Positions 1 to 10,157 of a stretch of DNA of 64,000 nucleotides are shown one piece after another. Positions within the stretch are counted from its first letter, which is position 1. Each line of letters begins with the position of its first letter. A model generated the notes under the pieces. That model was not told where the DNA came from, made no database searches, and was given only the letters and a program-made list of their open reading frames with translations. This DNA is from Gautieria morchelliformis (lineage: Eukaryota; Basidiomycota; Agaricomycetes; Gomphales; Gomphaceae): the NCBI GenBank assembly GCA_015179125.1, contig WHVA01000017.1, positions 1-64,000 on the forward strand. The letters run 5' to 3'. Made by a program: the position numbers and the translations under genes.

Positions 1-345
1 GGGTTCCACAAGGGGGGGTTCTATCGTTGAGGAAGACAGGGTCGCCGACATAGTACGTGTTCTCCCGTCTGTGTTGGGGTCTGAGGATGCGAATGCAGGG
101 CGAGTGGGCGTCTGACTCTTTGCTGGTGTGAGGTCCTCAGAGCTGACGGACCACTTTGAAGACCATGCGATGTCGAGATCATGGCAGTCAAGCATCCTTT
201 GTAGCTTGGCTTCACTGGCTGCTCTGGATGACGAGAAGCCGGAGAAGTGCAGGAGGGTGGGATCGACACGTGACATGTTTGGCAGGTCAGAGAGGTTTTG
301 GGTGAAGCTGGGGAGGGCAACAAGCTCAATGGCAGGCGAGGACAT
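1..345 (-). CDS. Partial ORF running off the left edge, unrecognised
   Basis: An open minus-strand frame begins at an ATG at 345 and stays open for 115 codons to the window edge. The start reads MSSPAIELVALPSF, and the rest is rich in serine, proline and acidic residues. A TATA-like box lies about 60 bases upstream (404-412). It follows the chromodomain end of the family 1 gypsy on the same strand, so it may be an accessory ORF between pol and the 3' LTR, or the start of a neighbouring host gene. I recognise no domain. No other long frame in this stretch looks more protein-like, but the open length alone is weak evidence. Confidence 0.35.
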   Translation of the reverse strand, partial: MSSPAIELVALPSFTQNLSDLPNMSRVDPTLLHFSGFSSSRAASEAKLQRMLDCHDLDIAWSSKWSVSSEDLTPAKSQTPTRPAFASSDPNTDGRTRTMSATLSSSTIEPPLVEP

Positions 346-403
346 GGTTGATGGATGTGGTGGGATCGATGCAGTGGAAGCGAGCGGTCACAGGTGGAGA
401 GGG

Positions 404-412
404 GATATATAG
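404..412 (-). promoter_or_regulatory. TATA-like box before the left-edge ORF
   Basis: On the minus strand the sequence reads CTATATATCC about 60 bases before the ATG at 345. Spacing and sequence fit a fungal TATA box. Inference only. Confidence 0.3.
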
Positions 413-634
413 CTTATCGGAATGAATTGGTTAGGCGGAGGCCGATATCGCTTATCTTTGGGGTTCTGGACCCTTGACATTATGAGTAGAAGCCCTGCCT
501 GCTGTCCAGTCGAAGAGAGTTTGCCTGGAAGGTTCTGTGAAGTTCTGAAATCTCTGGAAGGGGAGGGACGTGTATGTGGCTGCTGAGATATGCTGAGGTG
601 CCTCTGGGCTTTGCCGGTGAAATTCCTTAATGAG

Positions 635-3600
635 TCACTTTGCCCCAGAGACATCTTTCGCTGGTAGCCAGAGATCATCAGCAGCTCCATAGCCCTTCCA
701 GCGCACGAGATACTCCAACCTTCCATGGAACATCCTGCTGTCTAGAATCCTTTCAACTTCATATTCTTCGGCTCCATCCCGTATGACAGGGGGTGGTGGT
801 GGAGGGGCATGACGTTCAAGAATTGGGTCATCTTCATATGGCCGAAGCAGGACGACAGAGAACACTGGATGTGTGCGACCAACGGATGCAGGAAGATTTA
901 GACCATAGGCATTTCATGAGACCACCTTATTAACAGTGTAGGGGCCTAGCCACTTGTGGTCTAGCTTCTTCATTGGGCAAGTGGCTGTGATGTTTTGTGC
1001 ATTGAGCCAGACCTTGTCACCAAGCTTATAAACTGGGGCTGCTTTATGGTGCACGTCATAGAAGTGTGCCATGTCCTCTGCTGCCTTGGACAGGGGTGAA
1101 CGAGCTTCTCTTGTGGCCGCTTCCATCCGCGTTGTGAACTCATCCAGGGCCTTGAGTCGAGTTTCCCAGACTGGTTCTAGTCCCAGCCGTGGATGTTGGC
1201 CACTGTCCAACATGAAGGGTGTAGTCTGGGTTGAGGCATGGATTCGGTTGTTATAGGCAAACTCGGCCAGGGATATCCATTCGAACCAATCATCCTGACA
1301 CTGGTTGATGAATAGTCGAAGGTATTGCTCAATCTCCTGATTAACCCTTTCAGTCTGTCCATCAGTTTGGGGGTGATAAGCAGTAGAGGCAGTGACTTTG
1401 ACACCAAGAAGTTTGTTCAGTTCACGCATCAACTGGGAGATGAACTGTGTGCCTCGATCACTGATGATTTCTTCAGGGAGCCCATGAAGTTTCCAAACAT
1501 GATCACGGAAGAGTCGGGCAACTCCCACTGAAGTTACATCTGAAGTGGTGGGAATGACATGTGCACACTTTGAGAGGCGATCGACGACGACAAGGAGAGC
1601 ATCATAGCCATGACTGGTAGGCAGTTCTACGATCAAGTCAACAGACATAACCTGCCATCTACGGTCTGGGATACGGTTTGGTAGAAGCTTGCCAATGGGA
1701 GAAGCAGGGAAGGCTTTTGTCCAGTTGCACAGGTCACAGGCCTTCACGTATTTTGCAATGTAACGTCCCATCCCAGGCCACCAGTAACTCTGAGCAACTA
1801 GTTCAGTGGTTCTCCAATGACCAGGGTGACCGGTGAGAGGCATGTCATGGTGCGCTTTCACTATGTCATGTCGTAGTTTTGCATCAAGCGGCATGTACAC
1901 TTTGTTGTGATAGAGGACAAGCCCATCCTGTTCAGACCACTCTTCTCCTCATAAATTTCCAGAGGAGCCCAGTTCTTTGAGAGCCTTGACAACCTTTTCA
2001 TCCCGGTCTACACAGTTCCTTACTCGATTGAGGAAAGCATCACCTTCACCTGGGACTAACTGTGCGCCAGTCTCTGGGGGATTCGCCTTGAACAAGTCAG
2101 GGGTAAGTAAGACTTGATTTTGGTTGTCTTCCTCCCCCCGCTTATGATCCACACGTTGTGAGAGTGCATCAGGCTTGGCTGAATGACGACCAGGACGATG
2201 GATCAGCTCAAAATCAAAGCGAGAGAGGTAGAGTGACCAGCGTGCTTGACGACGGTTCAGGTTTTGTGCAGTGTGGAAGTAGGTGAGATTATGATGGTCA
2301 TTGAGAATCTCAATCTTGTGCTTCGTTCCCTCTAAGATGTGGCGCCATTCCTCTAATCCCCGAATCACAGAAAGAAGCTCCTTGTCGACAAACCCCACAG
2401 GTCGCCATTTGCCATCATCACATAGCTGGGACAGTACTGCTCCTGTGGCATAGGCTGAGGCATCTGTTTCAAGATCGGAAATGTTTGTCTTGATCAGGGA
2501 GGACAAGGATTGGTGTTGAGGTGATGAGGAGTTTGAGCTTGTTGAAGGACGCTTGCTCTGGACCATTTGTATCCCAAGACCATTGGGCATCCTGTTTTGT
2601 CAACTGGTTGAGGGGCTTTGCAATGTGTGAGAAGTCGTCCACAAATCTATGGTAGAAGTTGATGAAACCAAGGAATGATTTGACTTCAGTGATGTTACGT
2701 GGTATTGGCCAGTCCTGCACCCCTGCAACCTTGACTGGGTCCATGGCAACCTGTCCTTGAGAGAGGATGAGGCCGAGATACTCCACCTCTAGTTGCTCAA
2801 ATAGGCATTTTTCAGGTTTGAGGTACAGGTTGTTGGCCCGGAGGATTTCAAGGACACGTCGTACAATCCTACGATGTTCTTCAAGCGACTCTGTGAAGAT
2901 GAGAATGTCGTCCATGAACACCACCACAACCCCTTCATCAATGAGACTCTTGAAGATGTCATTCATCATCGTCTGGAAGGTTGCTGGGCTGTTCGTGAGT
3001 CCAAAGAACATGACTAGAGGTTCATACAGGCCCCTATTTGTCCGAAAGGCTGCCTTCCACTCATCTCCCTCTTTTATGCGTACATTATTATATCCCCAGC
3101 AAATGTCAAGCTTTGTGAAGTATTTAGCCCTTCCAGCAGCAATCTTATTCATGATGTCTGGAACAAGGGGCAAAGGATAGGCATTCTTGATTGTCCGTCC
3201 TTTTTCTTCACAAAGAAGACTGGAGATGCCATAGGTGACTTGGAAGGACGGATACGATGGCTCTTCAGGTTCTCCTCAAGGAAGTTATCCAGTTCCCTTT
3301 GCTCAACTGGTGACATTGGGTAAACCTTTGTGCTGAAGGGTTGTGCACCTGGAGTGAGCTCAATTGCATGGTCCCAGGGCTTTCGAGGAGGCAGTTGGTC
3401 AAATGACTCCTTAGAAAACACATCCTTGAACTCCTGGTATGGTTTGGGGACAAGGTCCTCGAAGGATCTGACTGGTGCAGACTTGCTGGCCCATTTAGCA
3501 AGCTGTTGGGAGACAGTCCAGCCTGCGCCAATCATTTCAGGACTCTCATTCACAAAGATGACAAAGGTCCTGTCTCCTTCCTCAAGTAGGGAGCGGGTGT

Positions 3601-4324
3601 GCTGTATGGGAACCTCCTCTTGATCTACACTCTCTTCTGGAACAGTTTCGACTGTGGGCCCTCTGACAACAGGTCTGCCCCCACATGACTTGGGACAGCG
3701 TGTCATCTTCACATCTCCTGTACGCCAGTCAACTTCTGGGTTGTGTTCAACAAGCCATGTGTGACCAAGAATGATGGCAAGTCGTCCAAGGCTTGTGACA
3801 GAGAATGTGGCACGTTCCGTATGATCCCCAAAGGTGCAAATAAGGTCGACTTCTTCCTTGATTGAGCCAGCCTCATTTGGGGTACCATCAATATTGTAGA
3901 CAGGGATGGCACGGGGTAGGGGACGGGTCCAAAGTCTGTGTTCCCTTACAAACTCCACATCGATGAACATCCCTGTAGCACCACTGTCAAGGAGGGAGTC
4001 AATTGCAAGTGGATGCCCTGTGTCAATGGAGTGGACCTTGAGAGGTACTTTGGTGCATCGGCGGAGGTCAGCAGTACGGACATATAGAGGGACTGGAAGG
4101 TTTGCATTAGCAACTGGAGCGATGGGTTGGGTTTTTGGCATGGCTGGTTTGGTTTCAGTTCGATCAGGGGTAGGAGAAGGATGCATCATATTGCCTGTGA
4201 TCTCTATTGTACATGTTTCGAGAACTGAAAACCGATTCGTCGAGCGGGGCATGTCTTTCACTGCTGACCGGCCTAAAAACCCTTTCCTTCCTCTTGGACA
4301 GGGGCTTCCACCTTCTGTTCGCAT
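635..4324 (-). pseudogene. pol: Family 1 gypsy pol region (PR-RT-RH-IN-chromodomain)
   Basis: The minus strand encodes, in order, an aspartic protease (LLDSGATGMFIDVEF near 4000), reverse transcriptase with the FMDDILIF form of the active-site box near 2930, RNase H (TDASAYATGAVLSQL near 2440), integrase with the HHCC zinc segment (about 1740-1850), an SDRGTQF core (about 1455) and a GQTERVNQE segment (about 1330). A chromodomain (EYEVERILDSRMFHGRLEYL) lies at about 690-770. It belongs to the same clade as the whole element at 53975-60179. It is a broken fossil copy. Confidence 0.9.
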
Positions 4325-5379
4325 TCCTCCATTGCCGCTGCTACAGATTTAGAGACAATTGCTGCAATGTCTGCCTCTGTGAGGTTTGCACGGATTCGTG
4401 GCTTGCGAGGTTCAGGACAGTCTGGTGAAATGTGACCAGGTCTCTTACAGTTGTAGCAGGCCCATGTTTCGGTGCGGCGGCGGGATGAGTCAATGTCCAT
4501 AGGTGTCGCATTACTGGGTGGTGCTGTGACAACAGGAGCCGTAGCAGGAGTGTGGAGTGGTCGGGCAGGAGGAGGGCGATTAGGGACATGAGGTGTCTGT
4601 GCCTTCCTGACCTCTAACAGACGGCGATGATTGCGGTCAGTCTGACAGGCTGCTTCCTTCCAGGCTTTGAGGTTGGATGGAAGAAAGGGCTGGGCGTGGA
4701 TCTTGTCAAGGATACCTGCTGGAAGGCCACGAGCATAGGCATCCTCGAGTGCCTCATCATTAAAGCCTGTCCTGCCTGCCAGGATCTCAAATTGAGCCGT
4801 GTATTCATCTGCCAACATTCCTGACACCATCCTAAGGTCATGCAGCTTAGTGCGAGCTGTTCTGGCACGATCTGGGTCCCCAAAGGCCTCCTCCACACGT
4901 TTAATGAACCCCTCCAGAGTGGATATAGAGGAGGTGCCATCAATGACAGCCTGTGTCTTGTTGTGTGCCCATATCTCCACAGAGCCTCCCGTCATGAAGG
5001 AAAGAGCATATAGGATCTTTGTGCGCTCATCTGGGAAGGATGCTGGCTGGACAGCGATGGACAACTTGATAGACCTGATAAACCCTTCAGTTTCTGCACG
5101 GTCTCCATTGAACTTCTCCAGTTCTGCTGCTTTGATAGAGCGAGTAGATGGAGGGACACTGTGAGGTACTGAGGGCGCAAGGGCTTGAGCAGCAGCAACA
5201 GCAGCGTTGGTGGCAGCATTGGCTAAGTGGTCGTGAACGTTAACAATCTGATTGTGCAGTTCCTGATTCTGCAGTTGAAGTTGCTGCAGCTGCTGTGCTT
5301 GGCTGGAAAGGAGGCCTCGAAGAAATGGCCCATGTTCACCCAGGGAGTCCCAGTATGCGTCTGGGAGTTGGTTTGCCAT
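4273..5379 (-). CDS. gag: Family 1 gypsy Gag
   Basis: A 368-residue open frame that begins MANQLPDAYWDSLGEHG. It has an N-terminal glutamine/asparagine-rich coiled segment (about residues 20-60), the usual Ty3-type Gag core (FNGDRAETEGFIRSIK onward), and a CCHC zinc knuckle, CYNCKRPGHISPDC, near residue 310, which would bind the element's RNA. The ATG at 5379 lies about 60 bases inside the 5' LTR end, as expected for a first ORF. Its 3' end overlaps the protease region. Gag forms the particle shell of such elements; here it is part of a fossil copy. Confidence 0.85.
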   Translation of the reverse strand: MANQLPDAYWDSLGEHGPFLRGLLSSQAQQLQQLQLQNQELHNQIVNVHDHLANAATNAAVAAAQALAPSVPHSVPPSTRSIKAAELEKFNGDRAETEGFIRSIKLSIAVQPASFPDERTKILYALSFMTGGSVEIWAHNKTQAVIDGTSSISTLEGFIKRVEEAFGDPDRARTARTKLHDLRMVSGMLADEYTAQFEILAGRTGFNDEALEDAYARGLPAGILDKIHAQPFLPSNLKAWKEAACQTDRNHRRLLEVRKAQTPHVPNRPPPARPLHTPATAPVVTAPPSNATPMDIDSSRRRTETWACYNCKRPGHISPDCPEPRKPRIRANLTEADIAAIVSKSVAAAMEECEQKVEAPVQEEGKGF

Positions 5380-5427
5380 AGGCTGAGATGAAGGCTGGTT
5401 AAGAAAAGTGTGTGGGGTCGTCCTATG

Positions 5428-5437
5428 AGCTTGATCT
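5428..5437 (-). other. Self-priming primer-binding site of family 1
   Basis: On the minus strand the ten bases AGATCAAGCT begin three bases after the 5' LTR end. They are exactly complementary to AGCTTGATCT inside the LTR (5599-5608), which lies about 27 bases after a TATAAG box, i.e. where transcription should start. This is the geometry of Tf1/sushi self-priming, where the RNA 5' end folds back as primer. No tRNA-type TGG site is seen at this place. Confidence 0.7.
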
Positions 5438-5439
5438 TC

Positions 5440-7138
5440 TGTGAGGGCAACACTAATGACGAAGCCACAACCAAAAGATACTCAAGGAGATAAGAGCCAA
5501 TACTAGGACAATGACCAACTGTGTAGTGGGTATCCTCAGTTTATAACTCTACCAACGATAGATACATGGGGACTTGCCTGTGTAGTGGGTATCCTTAGAG
5601 ATCAAGCTGAGGAAATGCCACCACATGGGCTACATGTCAAGATTGGTTTTCAGGCGTTAATATCGTGTATTAGTGAACACAACGAATGCCCGAATAACTT
5701 GTGCGAATAAGTATGCCGTTCGGCGAATAAGTGAACCGATGAGTGTTCACGAAACAAAGGGGTTGCCCGAACGGGGCTCACCCTATCTACAGTCGTAGCG
5801 AAATAGCTCGCAGCACTCGACGATGTAACATGCAAGATACTGCGGAAGGGCTGTCTAAGTTTCGACGGTCCCTTCGCTGGCAAAGGTGCTCCTTAGGAGC
5901 CCTTTGCCAACAGCACAGAAAGTAGTTTGAAGGCTAAGGTAATGAAGACGAAGTATGAGAACTCACCAGTGATGCCTAAGTCCTTGGCTGGTCGAAGATA
6001 GAAATCTTCAAGGAGAGGCTCAAGACGATGATCACAGCGAGGTCAAGTTTGCACAAGATGGACGACATATGATAATTGAACTGGGGAATATACATGCGAA
6101 TGTAAACTACTTATATTGAATGCTCGTAAGGTAACAGCGAATAGGAAAGAGACTGTCACAAGTTGGGGTTGGATAGGGGTGCGCAGCCATGATACAACAT
6201 AGATGAAATAAACATACAATAGAAAGCGAGAAGAGGGAAAATATGAAACGACGGAGAGTAAAGGTGGCGAAGGCACTTATGGACAAAACCATGTCTTGGG
6301 ACCCACATACATGCTACCCTGCACGGACTCTTGGTCTACTGGGTTGATTCCGCACGGCCTATGGAGGGTGTGTCCTGCGAACATGCTTTGACCATACGAA
6401 CGCCCAATGGGGTTGGATTAAGAAGACGACGGGATTAATGATGAACCATCATGCTGGGTGAACAGTATCGATCGTGTTTTTGATGGTGTGCCTGCTGGTG
6501 AATGATGCGAGCAGCGAATATCCGTTCGGTGAAATGCAAGGAAGGGCAAAAAGGGGTGACATAGGGGAGGAGAGGTCGAGGTGGAGGGAGAAACCGAGCG
6601 AACACTGAGGAGGAGTAGCGAAAGGGAAAATGGGGGTACCAAGGTGCAGGAAATGCACAGGTCATGGCAACCCAACTATTCGAACACCATCGGAAGAGGG
6701 TCGAGCAGAGGAGGTGGTAGGCCCAGTGATGACTGCCGAATCAGTCCCAGGACGTCGATCGTGCATTTGGCGGCGTGGCTATGGTAGTTGGCGCAAACAG
6801 CGAGAGTTGGTTACCGAACATAACAATGGTGATCGGAACGAACACGAAGGTGGGGTGAGAAAATAGGAAAATTGAGCTTCTGAGTATGAGAGAAAAACGC
6901 GTCATGACACTACAGTCTTATAGCGCTGGCAAGGCTTATATAATAGGGAAGACGGAAACTTGTAGAAGGTTATGGAAGGTGACGGAAAGTGATGGAAGGT
7001 TGTGGAATGTGATGGAATGTGACAGAAGGTGACGGAAGGTGATAGAATGTGATGGAAGGTTATGGAAACTGACGGAAGGTGATGGAAACTCATGGAAGGA
7101 AATAGAAACTTGTGGAAGGAAACACGTGAACCCTGACA
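5440..7138 (-). repeat. 5' LTR of family 1 gypsy, split by a family A LTR
   Basis: Minus-strand reading starts TGTCAGGGTTCACG and ends GTTGCCCTCACA. Without the family A insert and its 5-bp duplication it is about 419 bp; the related LTR at 61442-61830 is 389 bp. The difference lies in the number of short units of the type ACCTTCCATC in the upstream half (6955-7115). A TATAAG box lies at 6917-6923. Confidence 0.9.
5635..6909 (+). repeat. Family A solo LTR in the family 1 LTR
   Basis: A 1275-bp TG...CA segment, TGTCAAGATTGG to GTCATGACA, flanked by the 5-bp duplication ctaca (5630-5634 and 6910-6914). Other copies of the same LTR are at 10217, 16551, 19095 and 49680. No internal region of this family occurs in the window. 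TATAAG-type boxes are found on the reverse strand, so the transcribed sense may be the opposite one (TGTCATGAC...CAATCTTGACA). Confidence 0.9.
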
Positions 7139-7833
7139 GTGAGGTATGAAAACTCACCAGTGATGCTTAAGTCTCCCTCTGGTCGAAGATAGAAGTCTAC
7201 AGGAGAGGCTCAAGATGATAGTCACAGCGAGGTCAAGTTTTTCACAAGATGGATGTATGATAATTGAACTGGGGAATATACATATTGAATGCTCGTATGA
7301 TATTAGCGAATAGGAAAGAGGCTGTCTGGAGTCAGGGTTGGATAGGGGTGCGCAGTCACGATACAAATAGACGAAACACAGATACAATAGAATGAGAGAG
7401 GAGTGTGAACATGAAATGACAGGAAGGAAAGGGGACGAAGGTATTTATGTACGAAAACACACCTTGGGACCTGCATATACGCCACCCTGCACCAATTCTT
7501 CGTCTGCTGGGTTGATCCCACACGACCTACAGGTAGGATGTCCTGCGAATGCATTCCGGCCATACAAACACCTAAAGGGGTTGGATTGGGAAGATGATGG
7601 GGCCAGTGATGAACCATCACGCCGGTAGAGGATGTTGATCATGTTTGATGGCATACCTGCTGACGAATGATGTGAGTAGTGAATGGTCATTCGGCGAATG
7701 GGGCAAAGTGCGAATGGAGCGAACATAGAGGAGGAGTGGTTGAAGGGTAGGGGGAACTCAGGCGAAGATGCAGGAAGAGTGATGAGGGGGAACATAGGGA
7801 CAGCGAGGTAAGGGAAATAGACGGGTCATGACA
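7139..7833 (+). repeat. Right half of a family A LTR
   Basis: Starts gtgaggtatgaaaactcacc directly after the family 1 LTR and ends GTCATGACA. It aligns to family A from the point where the fragment 61831-62150 stops, so the two are the exact flanks of one insertion with target duplication gtgag. Confidence 0.85.
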
Positions 7834-7844
7834 GTGAATAATGT

Positions 7845-8531
7845 TGTTACAGCCAAACTCTGCCACTTCTGCACCACCTCCAACTCTATTCTGCAACATG
7901 CTTGACACTTGACCCTCTCCTTCCTTTGTTCTTTCTACATCCATTTACAACTCTATTCATTGGCCCTCCATACTCAACCCTTAGCATAGAAAGACACTAA
8001 GTCCAGAACATCAGAAGTCCCGTTTGTTCTGATGTCTATTAGACTTGCATTCCCCTTGTTCTTTTGCCTATTGTTCTTGATTCCACCCTGCACCCCCTTG
8101 TAGTTCTCTTGTTCCACATTAGTTACTTACTCCGTTTATCATAGTTACTTCCACTCATACCGGAATGGCTCACTCCTGCCTCTTACTTGTTGTTTCAACT
8201 CTTTGTATAAAACCCAGTCATGTATGCTCTCTGTTTTCACAGTCAGATAATTGACTTCAATACTTGACTCCACCGCATCATCTCCTGTTCTTAGCACAGC
8301 GAGTACTTGCAAGATCTCTGTCTCTCTCCTTCTGACCTCTGACCTCTGACTTCTGACTTGATTTCTGACATCCGACTTAGATTGATTCTTGAACCCTTCC
8401 CTACCTCACCTCTTCTGACTTCTGGCTTGCATTCTGAAATACTTAGGACAATAGTTCTTTGGGGGTGCAACATATATGTTGAAGCTGCTGTCCTTTTCAG
8501 ATCCAAACTCTGGGATTCTTGACATGTAACA
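7845..8531 (+). repeat. Family C solo LTR
   Basis: Runs from TGTTACAGCC to GACATGTAACA, 687 bp, with the imperfect flanks aatgt/gatgt. It has a TATAAAA box (about 8206) followed by a CAGTCAGATAAT start-site region, as in the LTRs of the family C gypsy at 21566. It is more diverged and poorer in CpG than those LTRs, hence older. Confidence 0.8.
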
Positions 8532-8944
8532 GATGTGAATGGTAAATGGTTACTTGGAGAATCGATTGGTCAGCAAATGAAGCAAATGGAACATTAAGGA
8601 GTGAGAGGGTGGGTGACAATAGTTTCTGCCAAAATAGACAAGTTATGACACAGATGTGTGGGAGTATGAGAGGAAGGGCTCCTTACCCTGGTAGATGAAC
8701 AAATGGTTGCTTCACTGCAAGGACTTATTTTAATAGTGACAGCTGAAGATAGACTGTTGTTTGGTTTCTCAGATGCTGGACTGGAAATTCCACCAATGTT
8801 TGAGATAGGTTGAGGCAGGACGGGTGAGTGTGTAGCAGGAGGTGGAACAAATTTGCTAGCTGATGAGCTATGTCAACTATGTAATAAGTTTTATTGACCA
8901 AGCATTTGGGTATCACACTCACCTGCCACATGGTGCCGTTTGCA
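8532..8944. other. Stretch without a recognisable gene
   Basis: AT-rich, mixed-composition DNA between a family C LTR and a reversed family B relative. No ORF with a recognisable domain and no clear repeat ends are seen. Confidence 0.5.
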
Positions 8945-9190
8945 TGGTGGAAGCAGAGGGAAACCCAAAGAGAAAAGTCTAAGGATTCCCTGCTGCCAGT
9001 GAGCCCATAATATACACCTACTTGACTGCAGCCAGGGCCATCACTCAGTACTCACCAGTGATGCTGCCCTCCCCTGGCCTCCCTGAAACCCCCCTGACCC
9101 AGTATGCTGCCTGCTAAGTGGGCTGCTTCACTTCCAACACTGTCCTGAAAGTGGAGGTGCATATGTGGAGCAGAAGTGATGAAGAAAAGG
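8945..9190 (-). repeat. Old family B LTR fragment, reversed
   Basis: The reverse strand shows the family B order: a CCTTAGACTTTTCTC start-site motif, a segment near ATATTATGGGCTCAC, and a CCCTGGCTGCAG...GGCAGGG segment. Ends are lost and CpG sites are depleted, so it is an old copy. Confidence 0.6.
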
Positions 9191-9296
9191 TTGCTTTTGT
9201 GCAGTCTGTTGAAGACTATATGGAGATGCTCCTTGTGATCTTTGATTTCAATGTGAGAAGATGAAGAAATGGGTCACATACGGCTGCTGTGCATTT

Positions 9297-10155
9297 GGCA
9301 ACCCTTTCCACTTATGGGAGAACTTCCCCTAGTCTTTCTTGCTTCACCAATTCCGCCTTGTTTTCCAACTTGCAATTTCAGAACAACATCAGAAGTGAAG
9401 CAACTCAGGTAGTATGTGTCAGGGGACACCCTGTTTTCCATTTCCAGTTCCGACTCCATTTCCGAAGACGCTTCCGATTCCGATTCCATCTCCGCCTCCG
9501 CTCTCGGAAATGATTCCGCTTCTGGGAGAACTTCCACCAGTTCTGTTCGCCTTCCCAGTTCCACTCCAATTTCCGAGTTCCACCCTCGGAACAGTGTCGG
9601 AAATCAAGCGACTCGCGTAATAGGTGACATCAAGGGTCGATCAAGGGTCAGGGAGGTGCAGGGTTGATGGCGGGTGCCAAGTGTTGTCCCTGGCTGCGCA
9701 GCGTAGTATAATACGGGCTCGCTGACATTGGGGGTCCTTAGACTTTTCTCTTTGGATTTCCCCTTGTCAGGTGAGAATCCCCTCTCTTGTATGTTCTGTT
9801 CATTTATACAGACTTTGGATTTCCCCTTGTCAGTTGTGTGGTAGTGTGATCTCCACAACTAGCCAGGGTTGCCCTTACAGTATGTGGCATCAAGGGTTGA
9901 TCAAAGGTCAAGGGGTCATGGGGAGGGCAGGGTCAACGGTGAATGCCAGGTGATGGCCCTGGCTGTGGCCTAGCATAGTATAATACAGGCTTGCTGGCAG
10001 TGGGGATTCTTAGACTTTTCTCTTTGGATTTCCCCTCTGTCAGGTGAGAATCCCTTTTCTCATATATTCGGCTCATTTATGTATATTTTTTGGATTTCCC
10101 CTTGGTCAGCTGTGTGGTAGTGTGATCTCCACAGCCAGCCAGGGTTGCCCTTACA
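9297..10155 (+). repeat. Older family B-like LTR holding a younger B LTR
   Basis: The outer LTR is recognisable from GGGAGAACTTCC (about 9318) to AGGGTTGCCCTTACA (10155). It is split by the younger family B LTR at 9417-9879. Its 5' end is not clear. Confidence 0.65.
9417..9879 (+). repeat. Family B solo LTR
   Basis: 463 bp, TGTCAGGGGACACC to GGGTTGCCCTTACA, with perfect 5-bp duplication gtatg (9412-9416, 9880-9884). It closely matches the LTRs of the whole element at 53975-60179 and still carries many TTCCG units. Confidence 0.9.
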
Positions 10156-10157
10156 GA

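Larger units (their letters stand above)
1..7138 (-). mobile_element. Ty3/gypsy chromovirus, family 1, incomplete at left edge
   Basis: A minus-strand LTR retrotransposon. In transcript order it has a 5' LTR (7138 down to 5440, split by a family A solo LTR), a primer site, gag (about 5379-4273), protease, reverse transcriptase, RNase H, integrase and a chromodomain (about 635-865). This order and the chromodomain place it among chromoviruses. No 3' LTR is present; the element runs off the window. It lies in an older family A LTR: the sequence right of 7138 (gtgag...) is the right half of that LTR. A matching 3' LTR with the left half of the same family A copy lies at 61442-62150 in opposite orientation. 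The coding part is broken in several places, and the element is older than the family B copy at 53975. What is seen is domain order and LTR ends; activity is not expected. Confidence 0.9.
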
